This document shows, piece after piece, positions 1 to 7,181 of a stretch of DNA of 64,000 nucleotides (position 1 is the stretch's first letter; every line of letters starts with the position of its first letter). This DNA comes from Clostridiaceae bacterium (GTDB lineage: Bacteria; Bacillota; Clostridia; Peptostreptococcales; Tindalliaceae), in NCBI GenBank assembly GCA_024635995.1, contig JAGXHW010000006.1, positions 1 through 64,000 on the forward strand. Direction: 5' to 3'. The position numbers and the translations under genes are program-made. Under the pieces are notes generated by a model. The model was not told the origin of the DNA, made no database searches, and saw nothing but the letters and a program-made list of their open reading frames with translations.

Positions 1-200
1 CACACTTGATTTTACAACGTACAATTTGCAGAGAGCTGACATTGGAGTAATGGGGACGGAGGTAATGTAACCTTTTCCCGATGATCCTAATCCCATCACA
101 CTTGATTTTACAACGTACAATTTGCAGAGAGCTGACATTGAGTTAGCTCTCTTTTCTGTGTGAGGATTAATGGGGACAGAGGTAATGTAACCTTTTCCCC
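1..200. repeat. Two tandem copies of a REP-like repeat unit
   Basis: A 44-base segment at 1-44 recurs exactly at 97-140. Each copy is followed by a near-identical 30-base block beginning ATGGGGAC (49-80 and 169-199). That block folds imperfectly: GGGGA pairs with TCCCC, and AGGT pairs with ACCT around AATGTA. The two units differ because the first lacks about 25 bases, including the right arm of the hairpin kept in the second. Blocks starting ATGGGGAC-GAGGT are, from memory, common next to REP-associated transposases, and a transposase stub lies at 366. The left edge may continue outside the window. Confidence 0.75.
126..156 (+). terminator. Rho-independent terminator inside the second repeat copy
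   Basis: AGAGAGCT at 126-133 pairs with AGCTCTCT at 145-152 around an 11-base loop and runs into TTTTCT. It would end transcripts entering from the left. The first repeat copy keeps only the left arm. Confidence 0.65.
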
Positions 201-226
201 AACCCCAAAATTTACAGCTCAACTAC

Positions 227-256
227 AAGAGTCATCCTCCGGGCTGGCTCTTTTTA
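227..256 (+). terminator. Probable weak terminator
   Basis: AAGAG at 227-231 pairs with CTCTT at 248-252, followed by a T tract. The loop is long, so this call is weaker than the one at 126. Confidence 0.4.
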
Positions 257-365
257 CGCTTAAAATTCATGAATTTCGTTGAAGGAGCCGGGCAGGATCT
301 GTCGAATACTATTAAGTAACTGATACATTCAGCGAATACACACAAACCAACAAAGGAGCGACAAC

Positions 366-464
366 ATGCCACGGCAAATGAGGAAAAGAAGTTCAACTGG
401 AATTTATCATGCGAAAAGGGCATGTCTTCCAGGAATGGTTGACCTATCTTGTTTATATGAATGA
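366..464 (+). pseudogene. 5' stub of a REP-associated tyrosine transposase (Y1_Tnp/RAYT)
   Basis: An AAAGGAG site at 352-358 is followed by an ATG whose first 15 residues read MPRQMRKRSSTGIYH. This is the usual N-terminus of Y1 (IS200-like) REP-associated transposases, which begin MPR-x-R-K-x-S-x-S/T-GIYH. Homology stops there; the frame continues with 17 unrelated residues and a stop at 462-464. The His-hydrophobic-His site and catalytic tyrosine are absent, so nothing functional remains. Together with the repeats just upstream it marks an old transposon whose body was deleted. The call rests on the short N-terminal match plus context. Confidence 0.6.
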
Positions 465-520
465 TTATATGTAAAATACAGGTGTAGTGTTAGGAATGGA
501 AATTTACGGAGGTGTTAGAT

Positions 521-982
521 ATGTTTGAATTTGTATTTGCAGCACTTTTTGGCACTTTTTTTCTGGTTATTATATTAATCGGCATTGGTTCTTATGTTCT
601 AACGGCTTATGGCTTGTTTACCATGGCAAACATTCGGAACATTGAAAATGCCTGGGTGGCGTGGATACCGGTGGCACAGTTATATATTTTGGGCAGATTG
701 ATCAAGACGCTGGATATTGCCGGCTATGAAATTCCCCAGATTGAACTGGCATTGCCCGTCATCGCTGTTGCGGGAACGATTTTTAGTGCAGTGCCGGTTA
801 TTGGAACGCTGGCATCCATTGCTTCTGTTATTGTAGGTCTTTTTGCCCTCCATAAACTATACACGATCTACCGTCCTGACCAGGCGACATTGTACATCAT
901 TCTCAGTATTGTGCTGCCTTTCATGGGTCCTGTGTTCATTTTTCTCATGCGAAATGATTCGCTGGTTTATGAGGAAATATGA
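521..982 (+). CDS. Small multi-spanning membrane protein, unknown function
   Basis: The protein is 153 aa, with an ATG 8 bases after GGAGG at 508-512; the GTG at 512 lies within that site and is rejected. It is almost entirely hydrophobic, with about four membrane segments: residues 3-30, 75-95, 97-115 and 125-143. A polar stretch contains AWIPVAQLYILGRL, a motif I associate with small uncharacterised Firmicute membrane proteins in which a W-x-P-x-A core precedes a helix. I see no enzymatic motif. The next two genes are also small membrane or exported proteins in the same direction, which suggests a shared transcript, but their function is unknown. Confidence 0.7.
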   Translation: MFEFVFAALFGTFFLVIILIGIGSYVLTAYGLFTMANIRNIENAWVAWIPVAQLYILGRLIKTLDIAGYEIPQIELALPVIAVAGTIFSAVPVIGTLASIASVIVGLFALHKLYTIYRPDQATLYIILSIVLPFMGPVFIFLMRNDSLVYEEI

Positions 983-1060
983 TGTTATAATTATTTGGAA
1001 TACAAGTTCGTTGAAGGTTGATTCCTTTTAAAGCTGATTTATTTAACCCAGGGGTGCTAT

Positions 1061-1672
1061 ATGAAACTGTCAAGCATTGAAAAAATCAGTGTTATCATCA
1101 TTATTGCCATTATTTTTATGATTTTTAATCCCTTTGGGGCAGCTGTATATTCTGGTCCGGCCATGCTCGACGTGCCGGACCAGGTTACTTTGTCATCTCC
1201 ACAGTCAATAACGATGGATATCAAGGATGAAAGCATTAATTTGGAATTGTTGGCCACTTATGAAGTGAAAGCGGGTGTCAGAAGTCGCAAGAATTATTAT
1301 TTTGATGATTCATCCGCTGTTTCCCCCATGGACCTGGTTTTGGCCTGGGGCAGTTTAAACGAGAAAGAAGCAGTGGAAGGAGTCAATTACCGACAATCCG
1401 GCCGTTGGTACTATTACCAGACAAAAGAAGAGGCGCCGGTGACCTTGTCTTACATCAATGCTCATTCGGCCAACACCCATATCATTCCTGCCACCAAAGA
1501 AGTACATCGTCAACTGAAGAAAATGAGGGAAAATAATTATGTGGTGATGTCTGGCTATTTGGTCAATGTAAGTTTTCCATCAGGTGGTGTCTGGAAAACC
1601 AGCACAACAAGAACCGATGCCGGCAATGGTTCCTGTGAGATCTTTTATGTTGAATCTGTTGAAATCAGATAA
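1061..1672 (+). CDS. Membrane-anchored or secreted protein of unknown function
   Basis: The protein is 203 aa. Residues 8-30 form one hydrophobic segment, a signal anchor or uncleaved signal peptide, and the remainder should be outside the membrane. The exported part has a dense pattern: LAWGSLNE near residue 95, RWYYYQ near 111, SANTHIIPA near 137, GYLVNV near 162, then TTRTDAGNGSCEIFYVE at the end. I believe this combination recurs in other bacterial hypothetical proteins, but I know no named family or activity. There is one cysteine near the C-terminus. The ATG is preceded by only a weak GGGGTG site. The next gene starts 40 bases downstream. Confidence 0.65.
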   Translation: MKLSSIEKISVIIIIAIIFMIFNPFGAAVYSGPAMLDVPDQVTLSSPQSITMDIKDESINLELLATYEVKAGVRSRKNYYFDDSSAVSPMDLVLAWGSLNEKEAVEGVNYRQSGRWYYYQTKEEAPVTLSYINAHSANTHIIPATKEVHRQLKKMRENNYVVMSGYLVNVSFPSGGVWKTSTTRTDAGNGSCEIFYVESVEIR

Positions 1673-1712
1673 TATACATACTGGAGAATACCTTTTGAGG
1701 CAGGTGAAATCC

Positions 1713-2066
1713 ATGACGCTTTTTATGCGAGAACACGAAGCCTATATCAACCGGTTGATGGAAGCGTCCGGTGACATGTCAAGCGCATCCCTGGAAGAGC
1801 TGAAGAACTATCACCTGACACAGATCGGGTTTTTACAGCATGAACGCCTGGTTCACCTCATGGTCACCTTGGCCTTTGCATTCTTTTTTATTATCTCTCT
1901 GGCAGCTACGTGGTTTTACCTTAATTTTTTGCTATTGATCCTTGATTTGCTGCTGCTCATCCTTTTGTTATTCTATATCGTGCATTATTACCGACTGGAA
2001 AACACCGTGCAGCGATGGTACAGGCTTCACAACACGCTGTGTGAAATGAAGAAGCCATCCCACTGA
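1713..2066 (+). CDS. Small protein with two transmembrane helices, unknown
   Basis: The protein is 117 aa, using the ATG at 1713 after AGGTG at 1702-1706. A longer reading from 1584 would overlap the upstream gene by 90 bases and is unlikely. The first 50 residues are polar and helical (MREHEAYINRLMEASG, then SLEELKNYHLTQIGFLQHERL). Two long hydrophobic segments at about residues 50-95 follow, then a basic, aromatic C-terminal tail. I recognise no family. The gene ends inside the left arm of the terminator at 2052. Confidence 0.6.
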   Translation: MTLFMREHEAYINRLMEASGDMSSASLEELKNYHLTQIGFLQHERLVHLMVTLAFAFFFIISLAATWFYLNFLLLILDLLLLILLLFYIVHYYRLENTVQRWYRLHNTLCEMKKPSH

Positions 2067-2105
2067 CAGTCCTAACATGTCTTTGTCAGAGGGATGGCTT
2101 TATTG
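2052..2105. terminator. Bidirectional terminator between convergent genes
   Basis: AAGCCATCCC at 2053-2061 pairs with GGGATGGCTT at 2091-2100, with an inner CTGACA/TGTCAG pair. It is flanked by T on the plus strand and A on the other, so it can end both the 1713 gene and the convergent repressor gene. Confidence 0.75.
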
Positions 2106-2110
2106 ATTGA

Positions 2111-2728
2111 TTACCATATTTCCCTGTTCTTGGAATAAACCACTTTACCAATGACCCATTTTTGATCCCATTGGTCAGAGTCAAACACCTGGTTTTTCAC
2201 CTCGTGATACTCCCCGTGGATGGCCACTTTTTTTTCCTTTTCATGAACAATAATTCTGCGAATCAGCACACCCTGTTCCGGGTGATTAACGACCACCACA
2301 TCACCGGAGACAATGGGGTGTTCTTTTTTTATGCATACCAGATCGCCCGGGTAGATGCGAATGCCTTGCATGGAGCTGTCTTTCGCAATAAGGCAAAAAG
2401 TAATTTCATCATCCGTTTTCACTAATTCAGTCCCTGTTTGATTGTCTGTTGTTTCCAGTGGTTCCCCCGGAGCAGGCAGCCGGTAAACCGGTACATAGGC
2501 AATATCGCCCATGTCATTCTTTAGTCCCATCAGCCATCCTGGGTCCACCTGTAAGGTTTGTGCCATCAGCATAAACACTTCTGCTGTAGGTGTCCGTTTT
2601 CCATCCTCATAAGCACCAATGGAGGTTCGATGAACCCCAGTGCTTTTACCTAAATCTATTTGCGAGAGTCCCAGTGCCACCCGTCTGCTGCGTAACCTGG
2701 CGGAAAAAGTTTTCATCATATCTATCAT
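2111..2728 (-). CDS. CI-like phage repressor: XRE helix-turn-helix plus S24 (LexA-type) domain
   Basis: The protein is 205 aa, starting at the ATG at 2728, seven bases after GGAGG (2736-2740). Residues 7-65 are an XRE-type DNA-binding domain (RLRSRRVALGLSQIDLG ... RTSIGAYEDGKRTP). Residues 78-200 resemble a LexA/CI peptidase S24 domain; Ser119 in KDSSM fits the nucleophile position and YPGDLV follows it. The usual catalytic Lys (V-K-R-L in LexA) aligns with Arg157, and the Ala-Gly cleavage site is replaced by PAPGEP. This repressor may therefore be unable to cleave itself. It is divergent from a Cro-like gene, the classic lysogeny switch layout. Confidence 0.85.
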   Translation of the reverse strand: MIDMMKTFSARLRSRRVALGLSQIDLGKSTGVHRTSIGAYEDGKRTPTAEVFMLMAQTLQVDPGWLMGLKNDMGDIAYVPVYRLPAPGEPLETTDNQTGTELVKTDDEITFCLIAKDSSMQGIRIYPGDLVCIKKEHPIVSGDVVVVNHPEQGVLIRRIIVHEKEKKVAIHGEYHEVKNQVFDSDQWDQKWVIGKVVYSKNREIW

Positions 2729-2749
2729 TAACACACCTCCTGGTTACAA

Positions 2750-2776
2750 ATTATATTAAATGTCTCATTATGTCAA
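2750..2776 (-). promoter_or_regulatory. Candidate promoter of the CI-like gene
   Basis: On the minus strand, TTGACA (2776-2771) is followed by a 15-base spacer and TATAAT (2755-2750). The spacer is short, and an alternative -10 TAATTT gives 17 bases. It lies 22 bases from the repressor start. Confidence 0.5.
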
Positions 2777-2848
2777 CATATATTTATGTATATTTTAATT
2801 ATTAACAAATTAAAGACACTTTTATGCATCATGTCGCAATATATTCCG

Positions 2849-2877
2849 TTGCATATAGTATTTTCATTTGTTATGAT
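2849..2877 (+). promoter_or_regulatory. Candidate promoter of the Cro-like/ATPase operon
   Basis: TTGCAT (2849-2854), a 17-base spacer and TATGAT (2872-2877) point rightward, away from the repressor gene. Confidence 0.55.
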
Positions 2878-2928
2878 AGCAAAGTATCTTCCGTTAGTGA
2901 ATCATACAAGAAAGATTGCAACCAAAAA

Positions 2929-2944
2929 CAGATGAATTCATCTG
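2929..2944. promoter_or_regulatory. Perfect 16-base palindrome, possible operator
   Basis: CAGATGAATTCATCTG reads the same on both strands and lies 6 bases before the GGAGG site of the Cro-like gene. XRE-type phage regulators bind such dyads, so an operator is plausible. No second copy is visible in the intergenic region. Confidence 0.4.
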
Positions 2945-2962
2945 AAAACAGGAGGACAACTT

Positions 2963-3250
2963 TTGAAAAGCAAATGCACAGTCAACAATTCACAGGATCT
3001 GCCCAGAAAGACTGCATTAAAAAAACTCTTATATGAAAGGAAAATCACTCAAAAAAAGTTAGCTGCATCATTAGAACTTTCAAAGAAAGCTGTTGGCGAA
3101 AAGGTAAAAGGTACTACAACCTGGCGGCTGAATGAATGCTGTTACATCTGCCAAATGCTGAACCTGACCATTGAAGAGATCTTTATCCACGGCTACTCCC
3201 GAAAACACGAAGCGCCCATTCAAGCCGTCAAAAGGAGTGAAACCCCATGA
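2963..3250 (+). CDS. Cro-like XRE family transcriptional regulator
   Basis: The protein is 95 aa with a TTG start seven bases after GGAGG (2951-2955). Residues 16-75 form a compact helix-turn-helix (ALKKLLYERKITQKKLAASL ... KKAVGEKVKG ... NECCYICQMLNLTIEEIF), typical of small Cro/C1-type regulators. The basic tail after residue 78 is unassigned. Its stop overlaps the next gene's start by four bases (ATGA), implying translational coupling. Its position opposite the CI-like gene suggests the second half of a phage switch. Confidence 0.75.
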   Translation: MKSKCTVNNSQDLPRKTALKKLLYERKITQKKLAASLELSKKAVGEKVKGTTTWRLNECCYICQMLNLTIEEIFIHGYSRKHEAPIQAVKRSETP

Positions 3251-5130
3251 TCAACCGCAGAAAAATGAAAGAAATTCGCATAAACCGTGTAAAAACCTGT
3301 AACTTTATGAACGGAAACATCGACATTGAGATGAAGAATGATCATATGTGCATCAGCGGTGCCAACGCCACGGGCAAAACAACGTTGATTAGCGCAATTA
3401 CTTATGGCTTCGACAACAAAAACATTGAAAATAGGAAGGATTTTGAGATCAAGGTACTGGATGAGGATGGTAATGTGGTACAGGGCCTTGACCACACCGT
3501 TGAGCTTGAGCTAACGGTGGACGATGTGCCTATCACACTGAAAAAGAATTACAGCGAAACCTGGAAGAAGAAACCCGGTACCAATGAAAAACAATTTGGC
3601 AGCAACAACACGGAATACTTTATCAACGGAGTGTCCACTACCATGACCGACTACCAGGCCTTCATCAACACCCTGGTGCCGGAAAACCTGTTTCGCATCC
3701 TTATCACCCCTTCAGGCTTCAATGAACTGCACTGGACAGAACGTCGCAGCATTCTGCTGGAAGGTTTTGGCAATGTTACCGACGGTGAGATCATCACCCT
3801 GAATCCGGCTCTGTCCGTGGTGCCGGAAATTCTTCAGGGCAGCACCATTGAGGAGACGCTGCCAGTGCTGAGGAAAAAGTTCAACCTCACTCAGAAGGAG
3901 CAGAAGAAGACCAACCTGCTGTTGGGTGAAGCCAAGCACAAAATACCGGAAGAATTATTCGAAGCCTTGGGAGAAGCAGAAATGAAGGAGAAGCTTCATT
4001 CAGTGATAGAACAAATCGCGACCACACGGCAGAAGCTGGAAACCTTGGTACATAACAACCACCGGGAGCACCTGCGTACCACTAAAAACCGTGCCCAGGA
4101 CCAGGTGGACGCCCTGGAACGGAAAATAAAACAACTGGTTCATCAACAAAATGAACTGGAAAACCGTATGATGCGCCTGCGGAACAAATGGGAAGTCAAG
4201 AACGAAGAAATCATCTCCTACACTGAAATTGCCACCTGTCCCCTGTGTGACCAAAGCATACCGGAACCGGATAGAAAAACAGCCAGGGAAAGAGCCATGA
4301 AAAGGTTTCAGGAAGAAAAGCAGCAGACCCTCACAGCCATCTCCAAAGAAGGCAAGGAGCTGAACCTTCAACTGGTAAAGGTAAAGGATGAACTGGTACA
4401 TCTGGCGGAAGAACAAGCGGCCTTTGCCCAGACCTTTAAAAAGCTGGAGGAAGAGCTTTCCACGCTAATCACCGCCAACACTCAGGAAGAAGCCCAGTTA
4501 CGGGATAAGCTGACAGCCCTGGACACCAGAGAGGCCGACCTGCGGCAGAAACTGGCCTATTCACTGTTAGCAGAACAGGCCCGAACCCGGGTGGCTGAGC
4601 TGCAGGAGGTATTGCAGCAGCTGGAAGCAGACTGCCAGGCTCTGGAAAGCCAGATGATGGCACTGGAAGAGTTTAACCGGGTGAAGATGCAGCTGCTACA
4701 GGACCGGGTCAACCAACATTTTTCTCTTTCTCGGTTTCGTCTCTTTAAGCAGCTTGTCAGCGGTGAAATGGTGGAATGCTGTGACACTCTGTACAAAGGG
4801 GTGCCCTATGGCAGTAATTTAAACCATGGCCACCGGGTTCAGGTGGGGATGGACATCATCAACGGCTTATCAAGACGCTTTGGTATTTCCCTGCCTCTGT
4901 TGGTGGACAACAGGGAATCAGTGGACCAATTACCCCCTACCAATGCTCAGGTTATCAGCCTGTGTGTCAGTCGTAAGGACAGTGTGCTGCGCCCGGAATT
5001 TGACACCAGCATTCAGCCACTGCCAGAGGAGGGATATAACAATACCTTTATTCCCATGGAGTACGAAGCAATACCGCCCGTGGTACACCAGGTTCAACCC
5101 CAGACACCGCCATCAGGCCCAGATTTTTAA
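3247..5130 (+). CDS. Phage-type SMC/SbcC-like AAA ATPase with zinc hook
   Basis: The protein is 627 aa. Walker A is GANATGKTT at residues 38-46. Long heptad-rich coiled coils run from about 205 to 300 and 345 to 490, separated by CPLC at 331-334, the rubredoxin-like half of a Rad50 zinc hook. A second nucleotide-binding lobe follows with PLLVDNRESVDQ near residue 550, where Asp554 sits in a Walker-B-like strand. Such proteins occur in early regions of Firmicute phages, probably for recombination or DNA-end processing. The partner nuclease (SbcD type) is not adjacent. The start has AAAGGAG at 3231-3237 and overlaps the Cro-like stop. Confidence 0.8.
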   Translation: MINRRKMKEIRINRVKTCNFMNGNIDIEMKNDHMCISGANATGKTTLISAITYGFDNKNIENRKDFEIKVLDEDGNVVQGLDHTVELELTVDDVPITLKKNYSETWKKKPGTNEKQFGSNNTEYFINGVSTTMTDYQAFINTLVPENLFRILITPSGFNELHWTERRSILLEGFGNVTDGEIITLNPALSVVPEILQGSTIEETLPVLRKKFNLTQKEQKKTNLLLGEAKHKIPEELFEALGEAEMKEKLHSVIEQIATTRQKLETLVHNNHREHLRTTKNRAQDQVDALERKIKQLVHQQNELENRMMRLRNKWEVKNEEIISYTEIATCPLCDQSIPEPDRKTARERAMKRFQEEKQQTLTAISKEGKELNLQLVKVKDELVHLAEEQAAFAQTFKKLEEELSTLITANTQEEAQLRDKLTALDTREADLRQKLAYSLLAEQARTRVAELQEVLQQLEADCQALESQMMALEEFNRVKMQLLQDRVNQHFSLSRFRLFKQLVSGEMVECCDTLYKGVPYGSNLNHGHRVQVGMDIINGLSRRFGISLPLLVDNRESVDQLPPTNAQVISLCVSRKDSVLRPEFDTSIQPLPEEGYNNTFIPMEYEAIPPVVHQVQPQTPPSGPDF

Positions 5131-5158
5131 TGCCATACTTACACCGGGAGGAATCAAC

Positions 5159-6123
5159 ATGTCACATAAAGCAACAGCCAGCCCTGACGGGTGGCTGAAA
5201 CTATACCGAAACCTGATGCACAAACCCATCTGGACAGAAACTACTGCGGAACAGAAAGTGCTGCTCATCAGTCTGCTGATGAAAGCAGCCTTCTCAGACC
5301 GCACCTGGATTCACCAAGGCAGGGTGTTTCAGTTAAAGCCGGGGCAGCTGGTTACCAGCATCAATACCCTGGTGGAACTGGGAGGCCAGGGGTGACACAC
5401 CGAAAGGTGCGCACCGCCCTGGATTTGTTCGAAAAGTACGGATTTTTGACACGGGAAAAGACACAACAAAACACCCTCATCACTATTGATAACTGGGAAG
5501 CTTATCAGGGCGAAGGGGTTTTGCCGACACAAAAGGGGTCACAGGGACGACAAAGGGGCGACACGAACCCGTCACACCAGGCGACACCTATAAAGAAGTT
5601 AAGAAGTAAAGAAAGTATAAAGGGTGAAGAAGGTGGTGTTGCCACACCACCGCCGTCACCGTCGCCTGACACCATCCCCCACGAACGGATTGTGGCCCTG
5701 TTCAACCTGGTTTGCACCGGTTTGTCCAAGGTGCGAAAGTTGAGTGAACCGCGGCGACAGGCCATTGAGGTCACTTGGGAGCACTTGTCAGAACTGCTCC
5801 CCGGTAAAGATCCCGTTGAGGCCTACCAGCATCTCTTTGAAAAAGTCCAAGCCTCCGCCTTTCTCAATGGCAACAACGGCCTTCAGTGGCGGGCCGATTT
5901 TGACTGGCTAATGACAGGAGAAAAAGTGCAGCGGGTGATGGAAGAGAAGTATGATGATGTAAAGCCAGCTACACACCAGAGGCAGGTTTACAACCGGCAG
6001 CAAAATAAACCCTGCCGCACAGGCTTTCACCTGCCGGAGAGCAGGGGCAGCAACTACACCAATGATCAGTTGGAAGCCCTCTTGTTGGGTAAAAAATCCA
6101 ACGGAGGAAGGAGAAAGGGTTGA
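5159..6123 (+). pseudogene. Frameshifted phage replisome organizer (DnaD/replication-protein type)
   Basis: The ATG at 5159 follows GGGAGGA. The first frame (5159-5395) encodes MSHKATASPDGWLKLYRNLM, typical of phage replication proteins, and reaches a stop at 5393 just after LKPGQLVTSINTLVELGG. The expected continuation (GVTHRKVRTALDLFEKYGFL, NWEAYQG) is in the -1 frame and runs to 6123. Its C-terminal part has YQHLFEKVQASAFLNG and LQWRADFDWLMTGEKV, a signature of phage replication initiators. The junction lies in a GGGG run; restoring a fifth G gives an uninterrupted protein of about 320 aa. Decay, a sequencing error, or less likely programmed frameshifting would explain it. Confidence 0.75.
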
Positions 6124-6437
6124 TGAACATGAAAAAAGCCACTGGTAACAGCAAACGAGAGCTGAAACGCATCATGGCCGACCTGCAGAAAGCAGACATT
6201 AAGGAACCAGGCGTGGTAATCCTGGAAGACATAGATTTTTACTGGTCGAAAAAGGAAATGGCAGTGTTCCTGGCCCGTTGGCTGCAGGGGCAGAATATCG
6301 TTACCATAGCCTATGCCCTGCGCCCTCACCTGGCACCATCAGATGCCGTGGATGAAGTCACATTACTGGCCTTCCATCTTCGCCGGCAAAAGAAAATTGC
6401 TTACACCATCAGCATGCAAAATGAATGTGGGAGGTAG
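6123..6437 (+). CDS. Small phage-associated protein, unknown function
   Basis: The protein is 104 aa. The ATG overlaps the preceding stop (TGATG) and follows a purine-rich GGAGGAAGGAGAAAGG site. The N-terminus is basic (KKATGNSKRELKRIMADLQ). No known motif was recognised. Placement directly after the replisome organizer suggests an early phage gene. Confidence 0.6.
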   Translation: MNMKKATGNSKRELKRIMADLQKADIKEPGVVILEDIDFYWSKKEMAVFLARWLQGQNIVTIAYALRPHLAPSDAVDEVTLLAFHLRRQKKIAYTISMQNECGR

Positions 6438-6448
6438 CCACGAAAATA

Positions 6449-6485
6449 CCCTCTCCACTTTCAGGCGGAGAGGGCAGGGTGAGGG
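6449..6485 (+). repeat. REP-like hairpin with GGGTGAGGG tail
   Basis: CCCTCTCC (6449-6456) pairs with GGAGAGGG (6467-6474), followed by CAGGGTGAGGG. Related units occur at 7997 and 47814. It lies between convergent genes. Confidence 0.6.
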
Positions 6486-6490
6486 AGCCT

Positions 6491-6643
6491 TCACTCTTTT
6501 CCCCCCAACACTGTAATACTTTTCGCTAATTCATGAACACTGTCCGACAGGCCCTCAATCTTTCCCTCCAGGCGTACCAATAAATAAATGGACAGCACGA
6601 TAGGGAAACCAACGTTGGCCACCGGGGTTAAGAGTTCATTCAT
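6491..6643 (-). CDS. YvrJ family small membrane protein
   Basis: The protein is 50 aa, starting at the ATG at 6643 seven bases after GGAGGTG. The sequence (MNELLTPVANVGFPIVLSIY, then LLVRLEGKIEGL and VHELAKSITVL) matches the YvrJ family: a short N-terminus, one membrane helix with VGFPI-LSIYLLVR, and an amphipathic tail. The function of YvrJ is unknown. In many Firmicutes it follows DUF1659 and DUF2922 genes, and the same pair lies just upstream here on the same strand. Confidence 0.85.
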   Translation of the reverse strand: MNELLTPVANVGFPIVLSIYLLVRLEGKIEGLSDSVHELAKSITVLGGKE

Positions 6644-6673
6644 ATGTTTTCACCTCCGATCTTGATAAACAGG

Positions 6674-6796
6674 ATTCTTAGCTTCTGGTGGAGTTTTAAC
6701 TCCATCAGAAGGTTAGAATGCGTTATCCAGGGACGTAGCACCGCTTATCTCCCTCTTGCAGAAGAGGGAGTCTTAGCGGTGGTAGTCATCGGATAA
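6674..6796 (+). ncRNA. Strongly folded RNA candidate, family not assigned
   Basis: Two stable stems lie in a gap with no gene. Stem A (6674-6719): ATTCT/AGAAT closes a 13-base hairpin whose arms are 6682-6694 and 6699-6711. Stem B is nested: TTATCC (6723-6728) with GGATAA (6791-6796), CACCGCT (6739-6745) with AGCGGTG (6775-6781), and CTCCCTCT (6749-6756) with AGAGGGAG (6763-6770). One pair in stem A is G-U on the plus strand but A-C on the minus strand, so plus-strand transcription is favoured. I recall similar repeated elements in clostridial genomes but cannot name the family. It could equally be a mobile repeat. Confidence 0.5.
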
Positions 6797-6811
6797 AAGC
6801 TCTTAGTAAAT

Positions 6812-6835
6812 AAGGCGGGCTCATTGGCCCGCCTT
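6812..6835. terminator. Terminator-like hairpin
   Basis: AAGGCGGGC (6812-6820) pairs with GCCCGCCTT (6827-6835) around a 6-base loop. On the minus strand ATTTACT follows, so it probably ends the DUF1659-DUF2922 transcript. It may also end the plus-strand RNA at 6674. Confidence 0.6.
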
Positions 6836-6875
6836 AGGTTTGCTATCTGAGACTTACTTAACAGTTCATTGACGC

Positions 6876-7094
6876 TTACTCAAAGTCATAATCCTGCACG
6901 TCTGTGGTCACAATCCGGGCGCCCATGGCCTGGGTAAGGTCATAACCTCCCGGCGCAAAGATATTTAACGTGATGATCTGGTCCATGGTGCTTTTCACAT
7001 CCACCGCCGCCAGGGTATCATTGGCATTGGGCAGTGAAATCCGCACCGTCTTGCCGGCAGCGTCCATAAAAATAAGTTCCAATCGCTTTGTCAT
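6876..7094 (-). CDS. DUF2922 family protein
   Basis: The protein is 72 aa, with an ATG after AAGGAGG. The sequence (KRLELIFMDAAGKTVRISLP, then NIFAPGGYDLTQAMGARIVT and DVQDYDFE) fits DUF2922, a family of small Firmicute proteins of unknown function. These open with T-x-x-L-x-L-x-F and end in a D-R/Q-x-x-x-F-type tail. It sits between DUF1659 and YvrJ, the usual order of this cassette. Confidence 0.85.
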   Translation of the reverse strand: MTKRLELIFMDAAGKTVRISLPNANDTLAAVDVKSTMDQIITLNIFAPGGYDLTQAMGARIVTTDVQDYDFE

Positions 7095-7181
7095 GGCTGG
7101 TTCCTCCTTTCCGTCAGTATTGTTTTACTAAAAATCCGTCATCCCAATCCCCATTGGGTTTACTCTTTTCGAAGCGTCTCA

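Noticed and set aside
232-423. 63-residue minus-strand ORF in the left intergenic region
   Set aside because: No ribosome site or recognisable motif, and it overlaps the transposase stub on the other strand.
4826-5158. Extension of the replisome-organizer ORF upstream to 4826
   Set aside because: This part is a shadow frame inside the ATPase gene; the real start is the ATG at 5159 with its own ribosome site.
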